Part shown: positions 10,251 through 20,744 of the stretch, piece after piece
Layout of the letters: each line of letters starts with the position of its first letter
Position numbering within the stretch: position 1 is the first letter of the stretch
From: Tubiluchus corallicola
Taxonomy: Eukaryota > Priapulida > Priapulimorpha > Priapulimorphida > Tubiluchidae
NCBI GenBank assembly: GCA_030141605.1
Contig: JAQGDQ010000485.1
Location: 104,412 to 168,411 of the forward strand
Direction: 5' to 3'
Length of the DNA: 64,000 nucleotides
Position numbers and translations under genes: made by a program
The notes under the pieces: model-generated
Told to the model about the DNA's origin: nothing
Databases searched by the model: none
What the model saw: the letters and a program-made list of their open reading frames with translations, nothing else

Positions 10251-11440
10251 TAACTCCTCCTCGGCTGGAGCTGCCCTCAAACTCTTTCGAACCCGTCTGA
10301 AATATATTTCACTTGTGATACAGTGTATATTTTAACAACATTTACATACAAGGAAGTAAAATTATTGCAAATTCTTTAAGCAAACTAAAATAGGTTGTTT
10401 GTCAATAAAAATATTATTCAAGAAATACCAATATTTTACTATTTATTGCAAACCAAATTAGCACATTTTTTAACACAACCGTAGTGAAAAAAAAACAGAT
10501 TTTACAGATGTTACCAGAACTTGATGAGCCCCAAGCCTAAGGCACCAGAAAACCCTTCATAAACATAAAGCTTAAAAATTCGTCTTGAAATTTTATACCA
10601 CTTACATACTGGCTTTTTACATACAGGACTTCAATCGGCAGTAACACTGTATAAGACGCAAATTTAAACTCCCGCGATTATCTTTAGACGCAGCCATTTT
10701 GACGATAAGTCATTTGAATAAAGTTTAGATAACATTGTGTAAACTTTGAAAAAATAATCAAAGCATTCGTAGCACACACGTTGCTAACTGAGTAAAATTT
10801 TAAATTACTGTATCTTGTCAATAAGTTTAAAAATACGTTAAACTTATTTTTGCGGATCTGGGAAACCCGCGCACAGGTCCTGGTGGCACCTCTTAGACAA
10901 CAGAGAGGGCGCAAAGAAATACGCCGATCACTGCAAAGTCACAAATAATTGTATGGCTGATTGCCACTATGGATTTGAATAATTGTTAATTTAATTTTTA
11001 TTGTCGGTTTTTATCGGTGCATTGTTTCCGTAATTAAAACGGACTAGCAGTTATAAACAAAGAAAAGCAATGGTGGTTTTTAACTAGTGTTAAGCTGATA
11101 TTAAAAATTGTAAGTGAATTTCTATTTCGTTCTTGAAAATTTTTTGTGAAAAAGTTTGTACTTCACAAAGCTTGCATGACAACGGAGAAGTTTCTAAGCC
11201 TAGTAGTACTGCAAAAATTATAATTAAAATTATGATTCTGCCTCTCAGCGGAATCTTTTTGATTTAACCGCGGTTTTTATTTATTATTATTTGCGTCTGC
11301 AAACTCACAGGTTTAGGGCCAAACTCTTCTGATTCTATAACTTGCTTGCCACTTGCGAAGTCTGAGAGACCTAATCATAACACGGTTACCGACATTTTTA
11401 CCGAAATTGAGCTATATTTGATGCTTCAACAATTTCACTA
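10251..11440. other. Intergenic, nothing recognised
   Basis: AT-rich. A 76-codon minus-strand ORF (10684-10914) has no domain signature. A CTAAGGCACC string near 10541 could belong to the hAT-like element starting at 9803, but this is unproven. Confidence 0.35.
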
Positions 11441-11974
11441 TTAAGTGAATTCCAACACGAGATATGAAGAAGTGGGCTCTGATGTTAGTGCGAGAGTGGT
11501 GTAGAAATAATTTAGAGTTGTGCTCACTGATGTCTTTATACTGATGCATGCTGGTCTAGAAATAAATTTACCACTACATAAAATTGAATTACCACTGATG
11601 TCTATAGCAGTAAGATCTATAGCATCACAGCATTGTTCAAGAGAAGATACAGAATCTGATTCAATATCAGAAGTTGAACTAATACACCGCCATTGAGTTC
11701 TTTCTAAAGCATCCCTTAGAGTAACATACTGAGGTGAGCCAAACAATGCATCATGCTCAAGTATTGTCCTAACTACAGCTTTGTACAGAGGGTTCACTCT
11801 CCATGTAGGGGGATTTATGTGTGATCTGTCACCCACTGTATCAAAGGTCATAGAGCCTGTAGGTTTCAGGTTATTTTTACAGTTTTCCAATAGTTTTATA
11901 GCCTCCTGTAGTTTTTGAATTAAGGTTTTACACAGTTTTAGTACGTGGCTAGGCGGGGTTGAGTGCTTGTGCAT
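11441..11974 (-). CDS. Unrecognised ORF, 177 codons
   Basis: The longest unexplained open frame between genes B and C. The protein has an N-terminal Leu/Lys-rich stretch of about residues 9-40 that could form an amphipathic helix (KLCKTLIQKLQEAIKLLENC). A more polar centre follows (WRVNPLYKAVVRTILEHDAL) and then a Ser/Thr-rich C-terminus. No signal peptide, membrane segment or known domain is evident. Composition in the first 130 residues looks protein-like, but the tail looks like translated non-coding DNA. It could be one exon of a gene, a transposon protein relic or chance. Confidence 0.3.
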   Translation of the reverse strand: MHKHSTPPSHVLKLCKTLIQKLQEAIKLLENCKNNLKPTGSMTFDTVGDRSHINPPTWRVNPLYKAVVRTILEHDALFGSPQYVTLRDALERTQWRCISSTSDIESDSVSSLEQCCDAIDLTAIDISGNSILCSGKFISRPACISIKTSVSTTLNYFYTTLALTSEPTSSYLVLEFT

Positions 11975-12239
11975 GAATAAATGTGGGCTGAAATGCTTTG
12001 AATTGCATTTCTGCTTTGAGTTGATTTCTGTTGCTTTTACCTTCTATACATACACAAACACCTAAAATATGTCATCACCCTGTGAATATACTTGTATTTT
12101 TAATAAGGGGCAGCTGACCAAGTGACCAATAGGTCTTTCGCTGCTCCTTCTCAGCTGCAATGAAATGTAAAAGTAATTATGACGAATTTAACTGCTAAAT
12201 TGAATTGGATTGAATTGTGGGCCATATGCATTTAGAAAA

Positions 12240-12717
12240 TTTCCATCAGGAGCAGAGACAGAGATCACGGAAGTTGGCGACACCATTGTTCAGTGTTTCT
12301 AAAGTCAGGTAAAAATTATGCCCCAAATTGGCTGATTGCTGACCCCACTGTTGGAAGAAAACCGAAAGTAAGGTCAGGGAGACTTCCTTTCATTGTTAAT
12401 TAACGATGGCTTGTAGTATACCAATTGAAAAGTCTCGGTGAGACAGACAGAATTGTATGAATTATGCCTAGATTGGCTGACCTCTGAGCCCATGACCTCC
12501 CTGGGGAAAAATGAAATTGGGGAGTGGGATTAATGTTTCCAAACTCAAACAACGGCAAATGAAAGGTCTCCACGAGAAGAAATGAATGGTATGAGCTAAG
12601 CTCAGACTGGCCAACCATTGACTAGGAGGGAAATAACTAATGAGACTTCACAGACTAAGTGATAATTTTTTGTGGTCGGGGATACAAATGCTTCAGGTGG
12701 AACAGTGGGTTGTAGTA
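12240..12717. repeat. Diverged tandem repeat, part 1
   Basis: Degenerate units of about 80-120 bp sharing strings such as GGCAAATGAAAGGTCTCCAC, ATTGGCTGACC and CCATGACC. They resemble the better conserved units at 13258-13440. The array is interrupted by the TA-flanked MITE at 12718. Confidence 0.4.
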
Positions 12718-13258
12718 CACCCATATCTCGGTTTGCCGGATAACTTGGGGGGACGTTTGTCCGAATTTGCCAATTGTTCGCATTACCGATACTAAGCTAA
12801 TAAAGTAGGTGCCATGTACGTATTAGGCTCACAGTAATGTAGAATCAATCACCAAATTGTCTCAGAAACGTTTCCTAGGCCGCTCCTATGCAAAAGAATA
12901 TATAAAAACTATCGGCAGTTGACTCAAATAACTCTGCATAATTGACTTTACATTTTTTCTGCACATGCCTAAATAAGATACTTTTGTGCGATCAATGAGC
13001 TTTTACTATATTTATTTTGTTTTACTTCTCTTTTTTGCACTATAGTACACGTAGAAACAATCATGTTAAGTACAGTTGTTACACACTGCTTGGTAACACT
13101 AATGTAACAATGTAAACAAAGTGGCGGGCCACCAACAAGCGGTCAGCTCGTGAAACATTAAATTGTGTCCGTAGTATGCTGGACTTTTTAACGGTCCAGA
13201 TTTTGTCCGAATCTTCCAGTATCCGTAAAAGTGAGGTCCGGCAAACCGAGATATGAGT
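12718..13258 (+). mobile_element. TA-flanked MITE (family Q), copy 1
   Basis: The inverted termini contain CATATCTCGGTTTGCCGGA and its complement TCCGGCAAACCGAGATATG. TA dinucleotides lie just outside. Internal sequence is shared in inverted orientation with 18474-18917 and in part with 33450-33625. It is non-coding and is probably a pogo/Tc1-type non-autonomous element. Confidence 0.7.
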
Positions 13259-13560
13259 GTGTATCAAATGAAAGGTCTTGTTAAAGTGAATTGAGTGGCA
13301 TGAGTCACACTCACATTGGTTGACCCCCGACACCTTAGTCATGTGTCAAATGAAAGGCCTTGATAAGGTGAATTGAGTGGCATGAGTCACACCCACATTG
13401 GTTGACCCTCGACACCCTAGTCATGTGTCAAAAGTGAGAAGTTTCAATTTTAGTTTCTATGCAAGTTTTCAGTGAGGCAAATCAAATGATGAACTTTGAC
13501 CCACATCTGATTGACCCTTGCCCCCAGGTCACGGTCAAGAAGTGACAAGTTCTGATTTCA
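13259..13560 (+). repeat. Tandem repeat, about 85-bp units
   Basis: Two good units (TCAAATGAAAGG, AATTGAGTGGCATGAGTCAC, CATTGGTTGACC) plus a weaker third up to 13560. They continue the array seen upstream of 12718, so MITE Q1 appears to have inserted into the array. Confidence 0.6.
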
Positions 13561-13814
13561 TTGAAATTTGAAACTGTTAATATCAAGCTCAACAGTACTT
13601 AAGTACATATTATTTAATTATTCTGAAAAAAATTTCAATGTAAATACGAAACAAAAACTGTTACTTAAAACATCTCCCTGTCCCAGAAGCAGAATCTTAC
13701 CAGAGTTTCTGTCACCATCAAAACTGTTCACTAGAGATTCATAAATTATTATGATGTTACATGATGTCGAACTATTACTTAGTCGTCGGATTCACTGAAC
13801 TCAAGATTATGGAT

Positions 13815-14225
13815 TAGAAATGACGTCAGTGCCGCCGTCTTGAATTTAAGAGGGCAAATCAGAAATCTGACTCTGTCAGTCGATGCAGTGTGCGTTTTAA
13901 TTTATTTCTGTAAAATTTCATGATGGTGCATTGAGAATTGGCTGAGTCTTAGGCTTTTTGAAAATCACGCTATTGTCACCATCATGAATTTAATAAGGCA
14001 AATCAAGAATTTGACTCCAACAGTCGATGCAGAATTCATTCTAGTATATTTATATGCTTCGTGCGAATTGGCAGAGCCTTAGCCTTTCTTCTAAAGTAAT
14101 GTTGTCACAGCTATCTTGAATTCAGAATGACAATTCGAAAATCGGACTCCATCAGTCGATGCCAATTTTCCTCTAGCATATTTCTGCAAAGCTTCATGAC
14201 AATCTTTTCCAAATGACGTTATTTT
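13815..14225 (+). repeat. Tandem repeat, three units of about 130 bp
   Basis: Three diverged copies, each with a cTTGAATTTAA-type start, GGCAAATC, GACTCCATCAGTCGATGC and a TATTTCTGCAAA-type segment followed by GAATTGGC.GAG.CTTAG. Probably satellite or the remains of a larger transposon. Confidence 0.5.
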
Positions 14226-14299
14226 GTAATTACAATTATGTTACTAATTAATTATGAAATCTAAATTGAGAATGGGGGATCAAAAACCCAACTCCATGT

Positions 14300-14777
14300 T
14301 CCGTTCCAGGCCCACCCGCGATAAGTGAATTTCCGTGAGGTAGGCACACTATACTTATTTTAGTAGTTATACATTATTTTAAGTTTTCATAAACCTTCCC
14401 CACACTCTTATGCATAACACTTTCCATCAGTCAACCAATCGTATATTGTGTACAATCTCACCTGGGCAAGTAGTGTCTCAAGCGGGCACAAGTACTACAT
14501 TTCGTTTTTGGTGTGTATTCATCCGCCGAATAAATACACTATTTACTGTAAATGGTAATTTTTCATGATTTATAATATTCTTTTAATGTTAGAATTAATA
14601 TTTTTAATATATTTTTATACATTTTGTGATTTTTTATGCAAAATTCATCAAATCTATACTTTACTGTACAGTACGTACTACGCATGTGCAAAAATATTTT
14701 AGACGGAGTACCGCAAAAACCCGCGAAACAGCGAAAATACCGCGATAAACGAACCGCGAAGTAGCGAGGGAACACTG
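14300..14777 (-). mobile_element. Tigger/pogo-like element fragment
   Basis: The right end, read on the minus strand, is CAGTGTTCCCTCGCTACTTC followed by GCGGTTCG and then a TTATCGCGGTATTTTCGC string. This is a typical Tigger-like MITE terminus, with TA outside at 14778. The other end has GCGATAAGTGAATTTCCG but no clean terminus. A 70-codon ORF inside is an artefact of the repeat. Confidence 0.55.
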
Positions 14778-14779
14778 TA

Positions 14780-16030
14780 CACTAATGCAGTCAGTTGATG
14801 TTTTGCAAAGCTTGCAATCTTTTTGACAAATACGATGATGATACTCTGTAGTGGGTTTCTGTGCCAATAATTACAGCCATTGCCTACCTTTGTGCCTGCT
14901 CTGCTTACCTAACCACCACGCGACAGCAACATTCCACATGCTCCTCTGCTTGACTGTCTATTATCTATCACTAACTTAGTGTCAGTAAACAATAACCTGT
15001 TTAGGTTCAACACCTCTAACCATTATATCTATTTTTATGCTTGTTAGAACTGACAAAAATATACCTAAACCCTTTCTTGGTGTAGTGGCAAATGGTGTCA
15101 GCCACTTTTTGTTTTCACTGTAGTGACGTCTGTCGCATTTTTTTCAGATACTGTGTAGTATCTGATCTGTATGCAAAATTTCTCTCCATGAATACAAGCT
15201 ATTTTATGATTATAATTACACTCCTGCAAAAATGAGAATATAATCACCTCTCAAAAAACTAGAACTATAATATGTAAACCTACTCCCATGACCTTCTTTC
15301 TCCAAACTGTTTTTAGCACTATCCTGTTCTCACTGACCTACCTTGCTTTTCCTTTTTCACATTTATTACATATTTTTTTCTCTCTAGTACAAAGTACATA
15401 TACTAACAAATGCCAGGTGCCACTTGCTGGTTGGCCGCTGCTTTGCGATATGCTTCAGTGAAACCTAAAGACATGTGCTCACACTTAGCATAGCCTCTGT
15501 GGTTAACGCATTTCTAGGACCAATTTTTACGTTTGTTTTCATAAACAAGAAATCTGTTCAAATCTGTTCATAATTGTTCAAAGAGGAAAAAAGTTCTATT
15601 TGTAATGTTAAGAATGAGGACAATTGAAATGAACAATGTATTGTTAAACTAATTCATATTGAATAGAATGCTAGTCTAACTGTATTTCTACTGGCTGTGC
15701 CACTTAAATTTAGGTCGTGAGCCGCTACTGTGTTACATGTTGCATCTGTAGGTTGAGTACTAGTGTTATTGAACCTAGGTAATAACGCAAACTTGAGCAT
15801 TAATTTTAGTATTTTAATCACATAATCACTATATGTATATATAGTTACATTGACTTAAATTTAACCTTCAATTGTTTATGTGTGGAGCATAGAATTGTCT
15901 TATGTGGAAGAAAAAATGCCACAATGAAAAACAAAAAACATCTATTGAGTCACATGTAAACATTGGTGACGAGGTGTTTAGAAATGTTTCGTTGTGTAGA
16001 TACTACGTGTAGATAGCTGAACATTTCTCA
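14780..16030. other. Gene C upstream region, nothing recognised
   Basis: AT-rich with pyrimidine tracts near 15340-15390. It should contain or abut the upstream non-coding exon of gene C, but I cannot place it. Confidence 0.35.
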
Positions 16031-16042
16031 TGTAATTTTAGG
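16030..16042 (+). promoter_or_regulatory. Conserved 3' splice acceptor, gene C
   Basis: TGTAATTTTAG followed by GTTATGACTGA, 46 nt before the ATG. The exon start resembles that of gene D (GTTGTGACAGA). Confidence 0.6.
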
Positions 16043-16087
16043 TTATGACTGAAGGCTAAACATTTTAAGACAAGCAAACGATTCAAC

Positions 16088-17458
16088 ATGGATCCTTTAA
16101 TCTACTTCAAATGCACGGCCTGTTCTGAATGTTTTATGTCAGAGGACATTTTCTTTTCGCACACTCGAACCTGGCACTGCAAGATTCTTGTCACTGAGGG
16201 TCACGATGCAGAGACTGTGCTTGATGTTAGCTTACATGCTTTTAGTGAAGATGACTCTGATATAGTTGACCTCAGTTCTTCTGGCATGTGTAACTCTACT
16301 GCGATGAATGACAGAAATGAATGTGCTACTCCAAAAGGCAATGCTGTTGATACTAGCTCACTTGCAAAGAAATATTTGGATGATAATGGTGTAAAGATTG
16401 AGCCAGTCTCTCAGTTAAACGATGGTATTACAACAGATGATGCGAGTGAAGAAGACCAAATCATGCGCATTGAAAATAGTGCAAGCATTGTAGCTCCATT
16501 TGATACTCGAGATGCAAGCATGAAGGATCCAGAAAGTGAAATCCTACCTCAGCCAGTAGATGAGACATTTGTCCAACAGGAACCGACTTTCAAGTTTATA
16601 GATGACAACGCTGGCATTGTAGCGCTGGCTGACGCTCATAGTACTAACAGAAAAGACCAGCAAAGCAGAAGCCCACCTCCGTTTACAACAAAGGAAACAC
16701 ACATTAAACAGGAACCATCAGTCATGTGTGTAGGAGATAGTGCAGGCATTTTAGTTTCAGATGATGCTCATGACACTAATGTAGAACATCAACAAAGTCC
16801 GAATCCATCTCAGCTTGCTGGTGGAAAGACGTGTATTCAACAGGAATCGTTCAAATTATCTGATGTGTCTGATTACACCTTGCTGGAAGCAAAGTGCTTG
16901 CCTCATAGAGGGAGGTGGACAGTGAGAAAAAGGACACATCTTGATAACTTGCCAGACATGTTTAAAAATCATATTACGAAAAAGAAAAAATCCGAAAGAA
17001 AACAAGTGCCAACGCTCAAGCCTTTTGGAAAACAAAATACAAGAGAATTTGCATATCAGTGCGGGAAAGCATTTCAATCAGTTGCAGAAGTCGAAATGCA
17101 TGACCGCTTTCACACTCATGCAAAACAGTACTCTTGCAATATCTGTAAAAAAGTCCTTTCTTCTAGAAGCAGTTTGAAGTCGCATTTTAGAAGTCATACA
17201 GGTGAAAGACCGTTTGTGTGTTCGTTTTGCAAGAAAGCTTTTCTACAGACCGACGCTCTGAGATCACATTTAAGAATTCACACGGGCGAAAGACCGTTCA
17301 TTTGCTCTTTTTGCCAAAAGGGTTTCGCTCAGTCTAATAATCTGACGGCACATATTAGAATTCATACTGGCGAAAAACCGTTTGTGTGCCGTTTTTGCCA
17401 AAAGGGTTTTGCACAGTCTTCCAACTTGAGAAGTCACAATAAGACGTGCCGTAATTGA
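16088..17458 (+). CDS. C2H2 zinc-finger protein C, longest member
   Basis: A 456-residue protein in one coding exon. It has the shared N-terminal finger (C9, C12, H25, H30) and a long acidic linker. SUMO-type motifs are at K103 (VKIEP) and K207 (IKQEP). Residues 163-250 are two 44-residue internal repeats, each starting with (Q/K)QEP, and a third start (QQES) is at 251. The C-terminal array has a degenerate finger at about 323-342 in which the Cys pair is shortened, four fingers at about 348-370, 376-398, 404-426 and 432-454, and a last finger ending His-x3-Cys. Helix -1,2,3,6 residues of these four are S,S,S,S; Q,D,A,S; Q,N,N,A; Q,S,N,S. Likely a nuclear regulator (inferred). Confidence 0.9.
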   Translation: MDPLIYFKCTACSECFMSEDIFFSHTRTWHCKILVTEGHDAETVLDVSLHAFSEDDSDIVDLSSSGMCNSTAMNDRNECATPKGNAVDTSSLAKKYLDDNGVKIEPVSQLNDGITTDDASEEDQIMRIENSASIVAPFDTRDASMKDPESEILPQPVDETFVQQEPTFKFIDDNAGIVALADAHSTNRKDQQSRSPPPFTTKETHIKQEPSVMCVGDSAGILVSDDAHDTNVEHQQSPNPSQLAGGKTCIQQESFKLSDVSDYTLLEAKCLPHRGRWTVRKRTHLDNLPDMFKNHITKKKKSERKQVPTLKPFGKQNTREFAYQCGKAFQSVAEVEMHDRFHTHAKQYSCNICKKVLSSRSSLKSHFRSHTGERPFVCSFCKKAFLQTDALRSHLRIHTGERPFICSFCQKGFAQSNNLTAHIRIHTGEKPFVCRFCQKGFAQSSNLRSHNKTCRN

Positions 17459-17630
17459 AAGGAACAACTGTGAAGCCGCTATAGTATTTGCAATTGTTAC
17501 TGTGTCGGTTCCCACGCAACATTTGTGACTCGATTTCTGCTCAGGAATGGGCGCAGTAATTATTGAAAACGTCAATGAAAAGGCTTGCTGCTTTCAAGCG
17601 CATGAAGTTGGTAAAGCTAAATGTTTGTCT

Positions 17631-17894
17631 TTAATAGTGACCCAAGAAGTAGCCTTGGAATTCGGTGTAATGGTCATCATGTGTGCTTGGCAACCGATAT
17701 TGCACAATGCAGATCTTAGTCAGTAAATCGATGTGTGACTTCTGTGAAAACTGAATGGTTTCATCTACCAGATTGGCTCCGTATAAAGATCCTTTTGGTG
17801 GAACCCGTATGTCGTATAGTCGTTCAAATGCAGCAGCGACTTCTGCTGGTTCAGCGTCACATCTTAGAGCTTTAGCATTGGAAATGAGCTCTTT
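17631..17894 (-). CDS. Possible 3'-terminal exon of an unknown gene
   Basis: On the minus strand an AG acceptor (TTAACAG, plus coordinates 17895-17901) is followed by an 87-codon open frame ending in TAA. It has no ATG start. The translation is balanced and protein-like (for example AAFERLYDIRVPPKGSLYGA and FSQKSHIDLLTKICIVQYRL). I do not recognise the family. It lies tail-to-tail with gene C. It could be an exon, a transposon fragment or chance; an 88-codon open frame is not rare in a window this size. Confidence 0.3.
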   Translation of the reverse strand, partial: KELISNAKALRCDAEPAEVAAAFERLYDIRVPPKGSLYGANLVDETIQFSQKSHIDLLTKICIVQYRLPSTHDDHYTEFQGYFLGHY

Positions 17895-18071
17895 CTGTTA
17901 ATGGTTGATTAATAGATTAATTGATATTACAACCATGTATGAATCGACGATATACAGTAATTCAATTAATCGAGAGCAAAATATGCTAAAGGAACTAAAA
18001 GGAAGTATGCTGGCATAAATTAACCGAGTCCTTCTATTTTTTCTGTATTTTTCTCATCTTCCACAATGCAG

Positions 18072-18169
18072 ACAATTGTGAACGACAGTGTTGCAAACGC
18101 TGGGCTCCAAATTTGCTGATGTGTGATGAGTGTAGTGATGTACTCATAGAGTTATTAATGAAAAAGCAG
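18072..18169 (+). CDS. Possible internal exon, Cys-rich
   Basis: A pyrimidine-rich tract ends in AATGCAG at 18071, and CAG/GTATGT follows at 18169-18175, so both splice signals look good. The 98-nt stretch is open in one frame, encoding a Cys-rich peptide (NCERQCCKRW, then LLMCDECSDVLIELLMKKQ). Neighbouring exons were not found. It is on the opposite strand to the 17631 candidate. Confidence 0.3.
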
Positions 18170-18473
18170 GTATGTGTTTATAAAAATAGTTTCCGAGTAT
18201 GAAAAGTGGCAAGCTACGATGAAGACGTGAAGAAGTTGTAGGCTATATCTCACGGCAATCATCGAAAAATGTGGCTAAAACACTAAAAATTATCGCAAAA
18301 GATTAATCGTGATATCGAATTACAAGATAAGAGTGTAGCCGAATTGCAAAATTTCAAAATCGCCCATGTTTAGCTCTTACTGAGCGATGGATAATGGATT
18401 CCCAGTTTTTGCTGAGTAGTTGCAGGTGTTGTAAAAGGTAAACGTAGAAACTTTACTCTTATGTTGCTCTTAC

Positions 18474-18917
18474 TGAACTCATATCTCGGTTTGCTGCACC
18501 TCGCTTTTACTGATATCGGAAAAATTGGACAAAATCTGGACTGTCAAAAAGTACCGCATACTACGGACACACTCTCTTGTTTCGCAAGCTTATCACTAGT
18601 TGGCGGGCCTTCACTTTGTTTATATCATTACATCAGTGTAACCACGTGTATATCTCTGTGTATAAAAATATAGAGTCAATTATGCAGAGTTGTTTGTGTC
18701 AATTGCTGACAGTTTTTATATACTTTTGCATAGAGGCGGCCTGTAGAAGAAGTTTTGGAGACTATTAGGCATTTGATTCTACACTACCTAATGTAGTCTA
18801 CATTACCTATGAGTCTGATACATGGGGCCTACTGCGTTAGCTTAGTATCGTTAAAATACGGACAATCAGCGAACTCGGACCGACGTCTCGCCGCTTTTGT
18901 CTGGCAAACCGAGATCT
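18474..18917 (-). mobile_element. TA-flanked MITE (family Q), copy 2
   Basis: Ends CTCATATCTCGGTTTGC and CTGGCAAACCGAGATCTGAG. The interior is the inverted equivalent of 12718-13258. It is non-coding; ORFs inside it are not genes. Confidence 0.7.
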
Positions 18918-18919
18918 GA

Positions 18920-19595
18920 GGGTAGTTCATTTTAAACTTTTTTTGTGCTTCTTTAATTTGAGAATTCACTATGAGTGTTTTAAGTACAGTAGAAGTATGT
19001 TTGAATTTTCACTATTCAGTATATTGTAGTTTCAGATAAGATAGTCTTTATCGGCTACCAAAAAATAGAATGTGTTTTGAATTTTAAATTTATTACGGGA
19101 ATATTAACCCGCAAACTCTGAAGTACTGTATATTTCAAAAAAGGTTATAAAATAAATTTGTACATGTATCACTCCTACATGTTTAGAAAGGTCCAGGTTA
19201 GCAAGAAAGAAAACTAGTGATTTATTTAGCGCATCTGATAAGAAATTATCGTATAATATCATTACTGCATGCTCTCAGGCATCAGCTGCTCGTAAATAAT
19301 TGTTCAGTTTTCATGCAAGATAACGTAATTTCTTATAATACTATGTTGAAATGTTTTCACGTCATAATTAGTACTGGGGTTTAAGTTTTGAAGTTTTATA
19401 GACCACAAAATTTCAAGGCAAAAAATTTACTGATCTTTTAAATGTTGAATATCGCACATAGTTTCAAATGCATTACAAGCAAACAGTTTTTTGTATTCAC
19501 TTGCATTTTAGAATATCTGTAATATTTTAGCAATACAACAATGTCAATATGTTATAGGTTACGTATGTTTTGCTATTGTTATTTAAAATTTCTTA
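18920..19595. other. Intergenic, nothing recognised
   Basis: AT-rich sequence upstream of the zinc-finger pseudogene. Confidence 0.4.
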
Positions 19596-19607
19596 TATAA
19601 TTTTTAG

Positions 19608-20520
19608 GCCTGTCTGCAGAGTAGACAATTGTTGATGGACTAAGAACTTAAGATGGAGCCAATAATCTGTGTCAAATCACAGGCCGTTCCGAATGTTTTA
19701 TGCCAGTGAACATTTTTTGCATGCACCTGTACTTACTACTTAGCAATGTGTAGGATTCTGATTAATGTAGGTCAGAATGCATTTGACAATTCTTGTGGAT
19801 CCAACATTGTGAAGGTTAACGATACCATGCAGAGTGACCTGTATTATTAAAGGAAGACCGGACGATTGTTTAGGCTCAATCTCATTTTAATTTACTGTCT
19901 AAAATATACATTTTCTTGCCTATGAAAGTTAACAATTGTTCCTTATATTTGAATAATTAGCTTAGAAAGATAATTAATGGCAACTGAACACAGCTACTGC
20001 TTACGTCAGAAGCTAACCACAGTTTGTGCAATGACAGGCATTTTCCCTTGCGCGTCAAGCACATTTGCATCAGTGTTACAGTACTGTTTAAACGCGTGAT
20101 GTCACAAAAAATGGGCTCTACGTCATATGACGTCAGAAACTAACACAGCAGTTCATGATCATGCCTATCACGGTACCGCCTTCTGTTTGTCGGCCACGCG
20201 CACGTGATAAAAAGGCGCCGCTGCCAATCGTAGTAGATTCACTGAGCCGAGCGTAGCTTTGAAAGTTTAACGAAATTTGAGTATCCGAGGTAATTATTAT
20301 TTAATCTAAGCTTTGATTTAAAATAAGCTATTGTAGTTTTCAATATTTTAGAACATTCTTTATTCTGAATTCGTGTTTACACAATTATCTGCTTTTCCTT
20401 TAACAACTGCTTCCCTGTTACACCAAAGGAGGATTTTGATAATTATAGTAAGTGGGCCAAGAGTATCTCATGTGAAATATATGGTGGTCGCTCTGTGTGT
20501 CTCCGTGATGAAAAATTAAC
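19608..20520 (+). pseudogene. Zinc-finger family pseudogene split by a MITE
   Basis: An acceptor (AATTTTTAG, ending 19607) stands 45 nt before an ATG at 19653. The following 130 bp align with the N-terminal module exon (ATGGAGCCAAT, CGAATGTTTTATGCCAG, GATTCTGATTAATG, GGTCAGAATGCA). Frameshifts, a stop in place of the SED codons and loss of the zinc ligands break it. MITE copy 4 (19851-20399) interrupts the linker. Sequence after the MITE resumes for at least 100 bp, but no finger array is left before the satellite at 20745. Confidence 0.75.
19851..20399 (-). mobile_element. TTAA-flanked MITE, copy 4
   Basis: TTAA at 19847-19850 and 20400-20403. It keeps the CRE-like palindrome ACGTCATATGACGTCA near 20120. 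Its insertion into the pseudogene dates the MITE as younger than that duplicate. Confidence 0.88.
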
Positions 20521-20744
20521 CTTTCATGAAAGCTATTTGTAACAAAAAACTGTTGCCTATGGCAGATAATGAGTTTGCTGTCGATCATTTGTGTTTTTTC
20601 GACTGTAAAGTAAAATTAAAAAATAAAATAACAAATTTCTCCAAAAGTGAATCTCTTTCTTTTAATAGTTTAGATTATTGCACAAGAGAATTTAGTAATG
20701 CCTACAACATTTCTTTGTCCGTCTGTCGTTCTGTCCATTCATAA

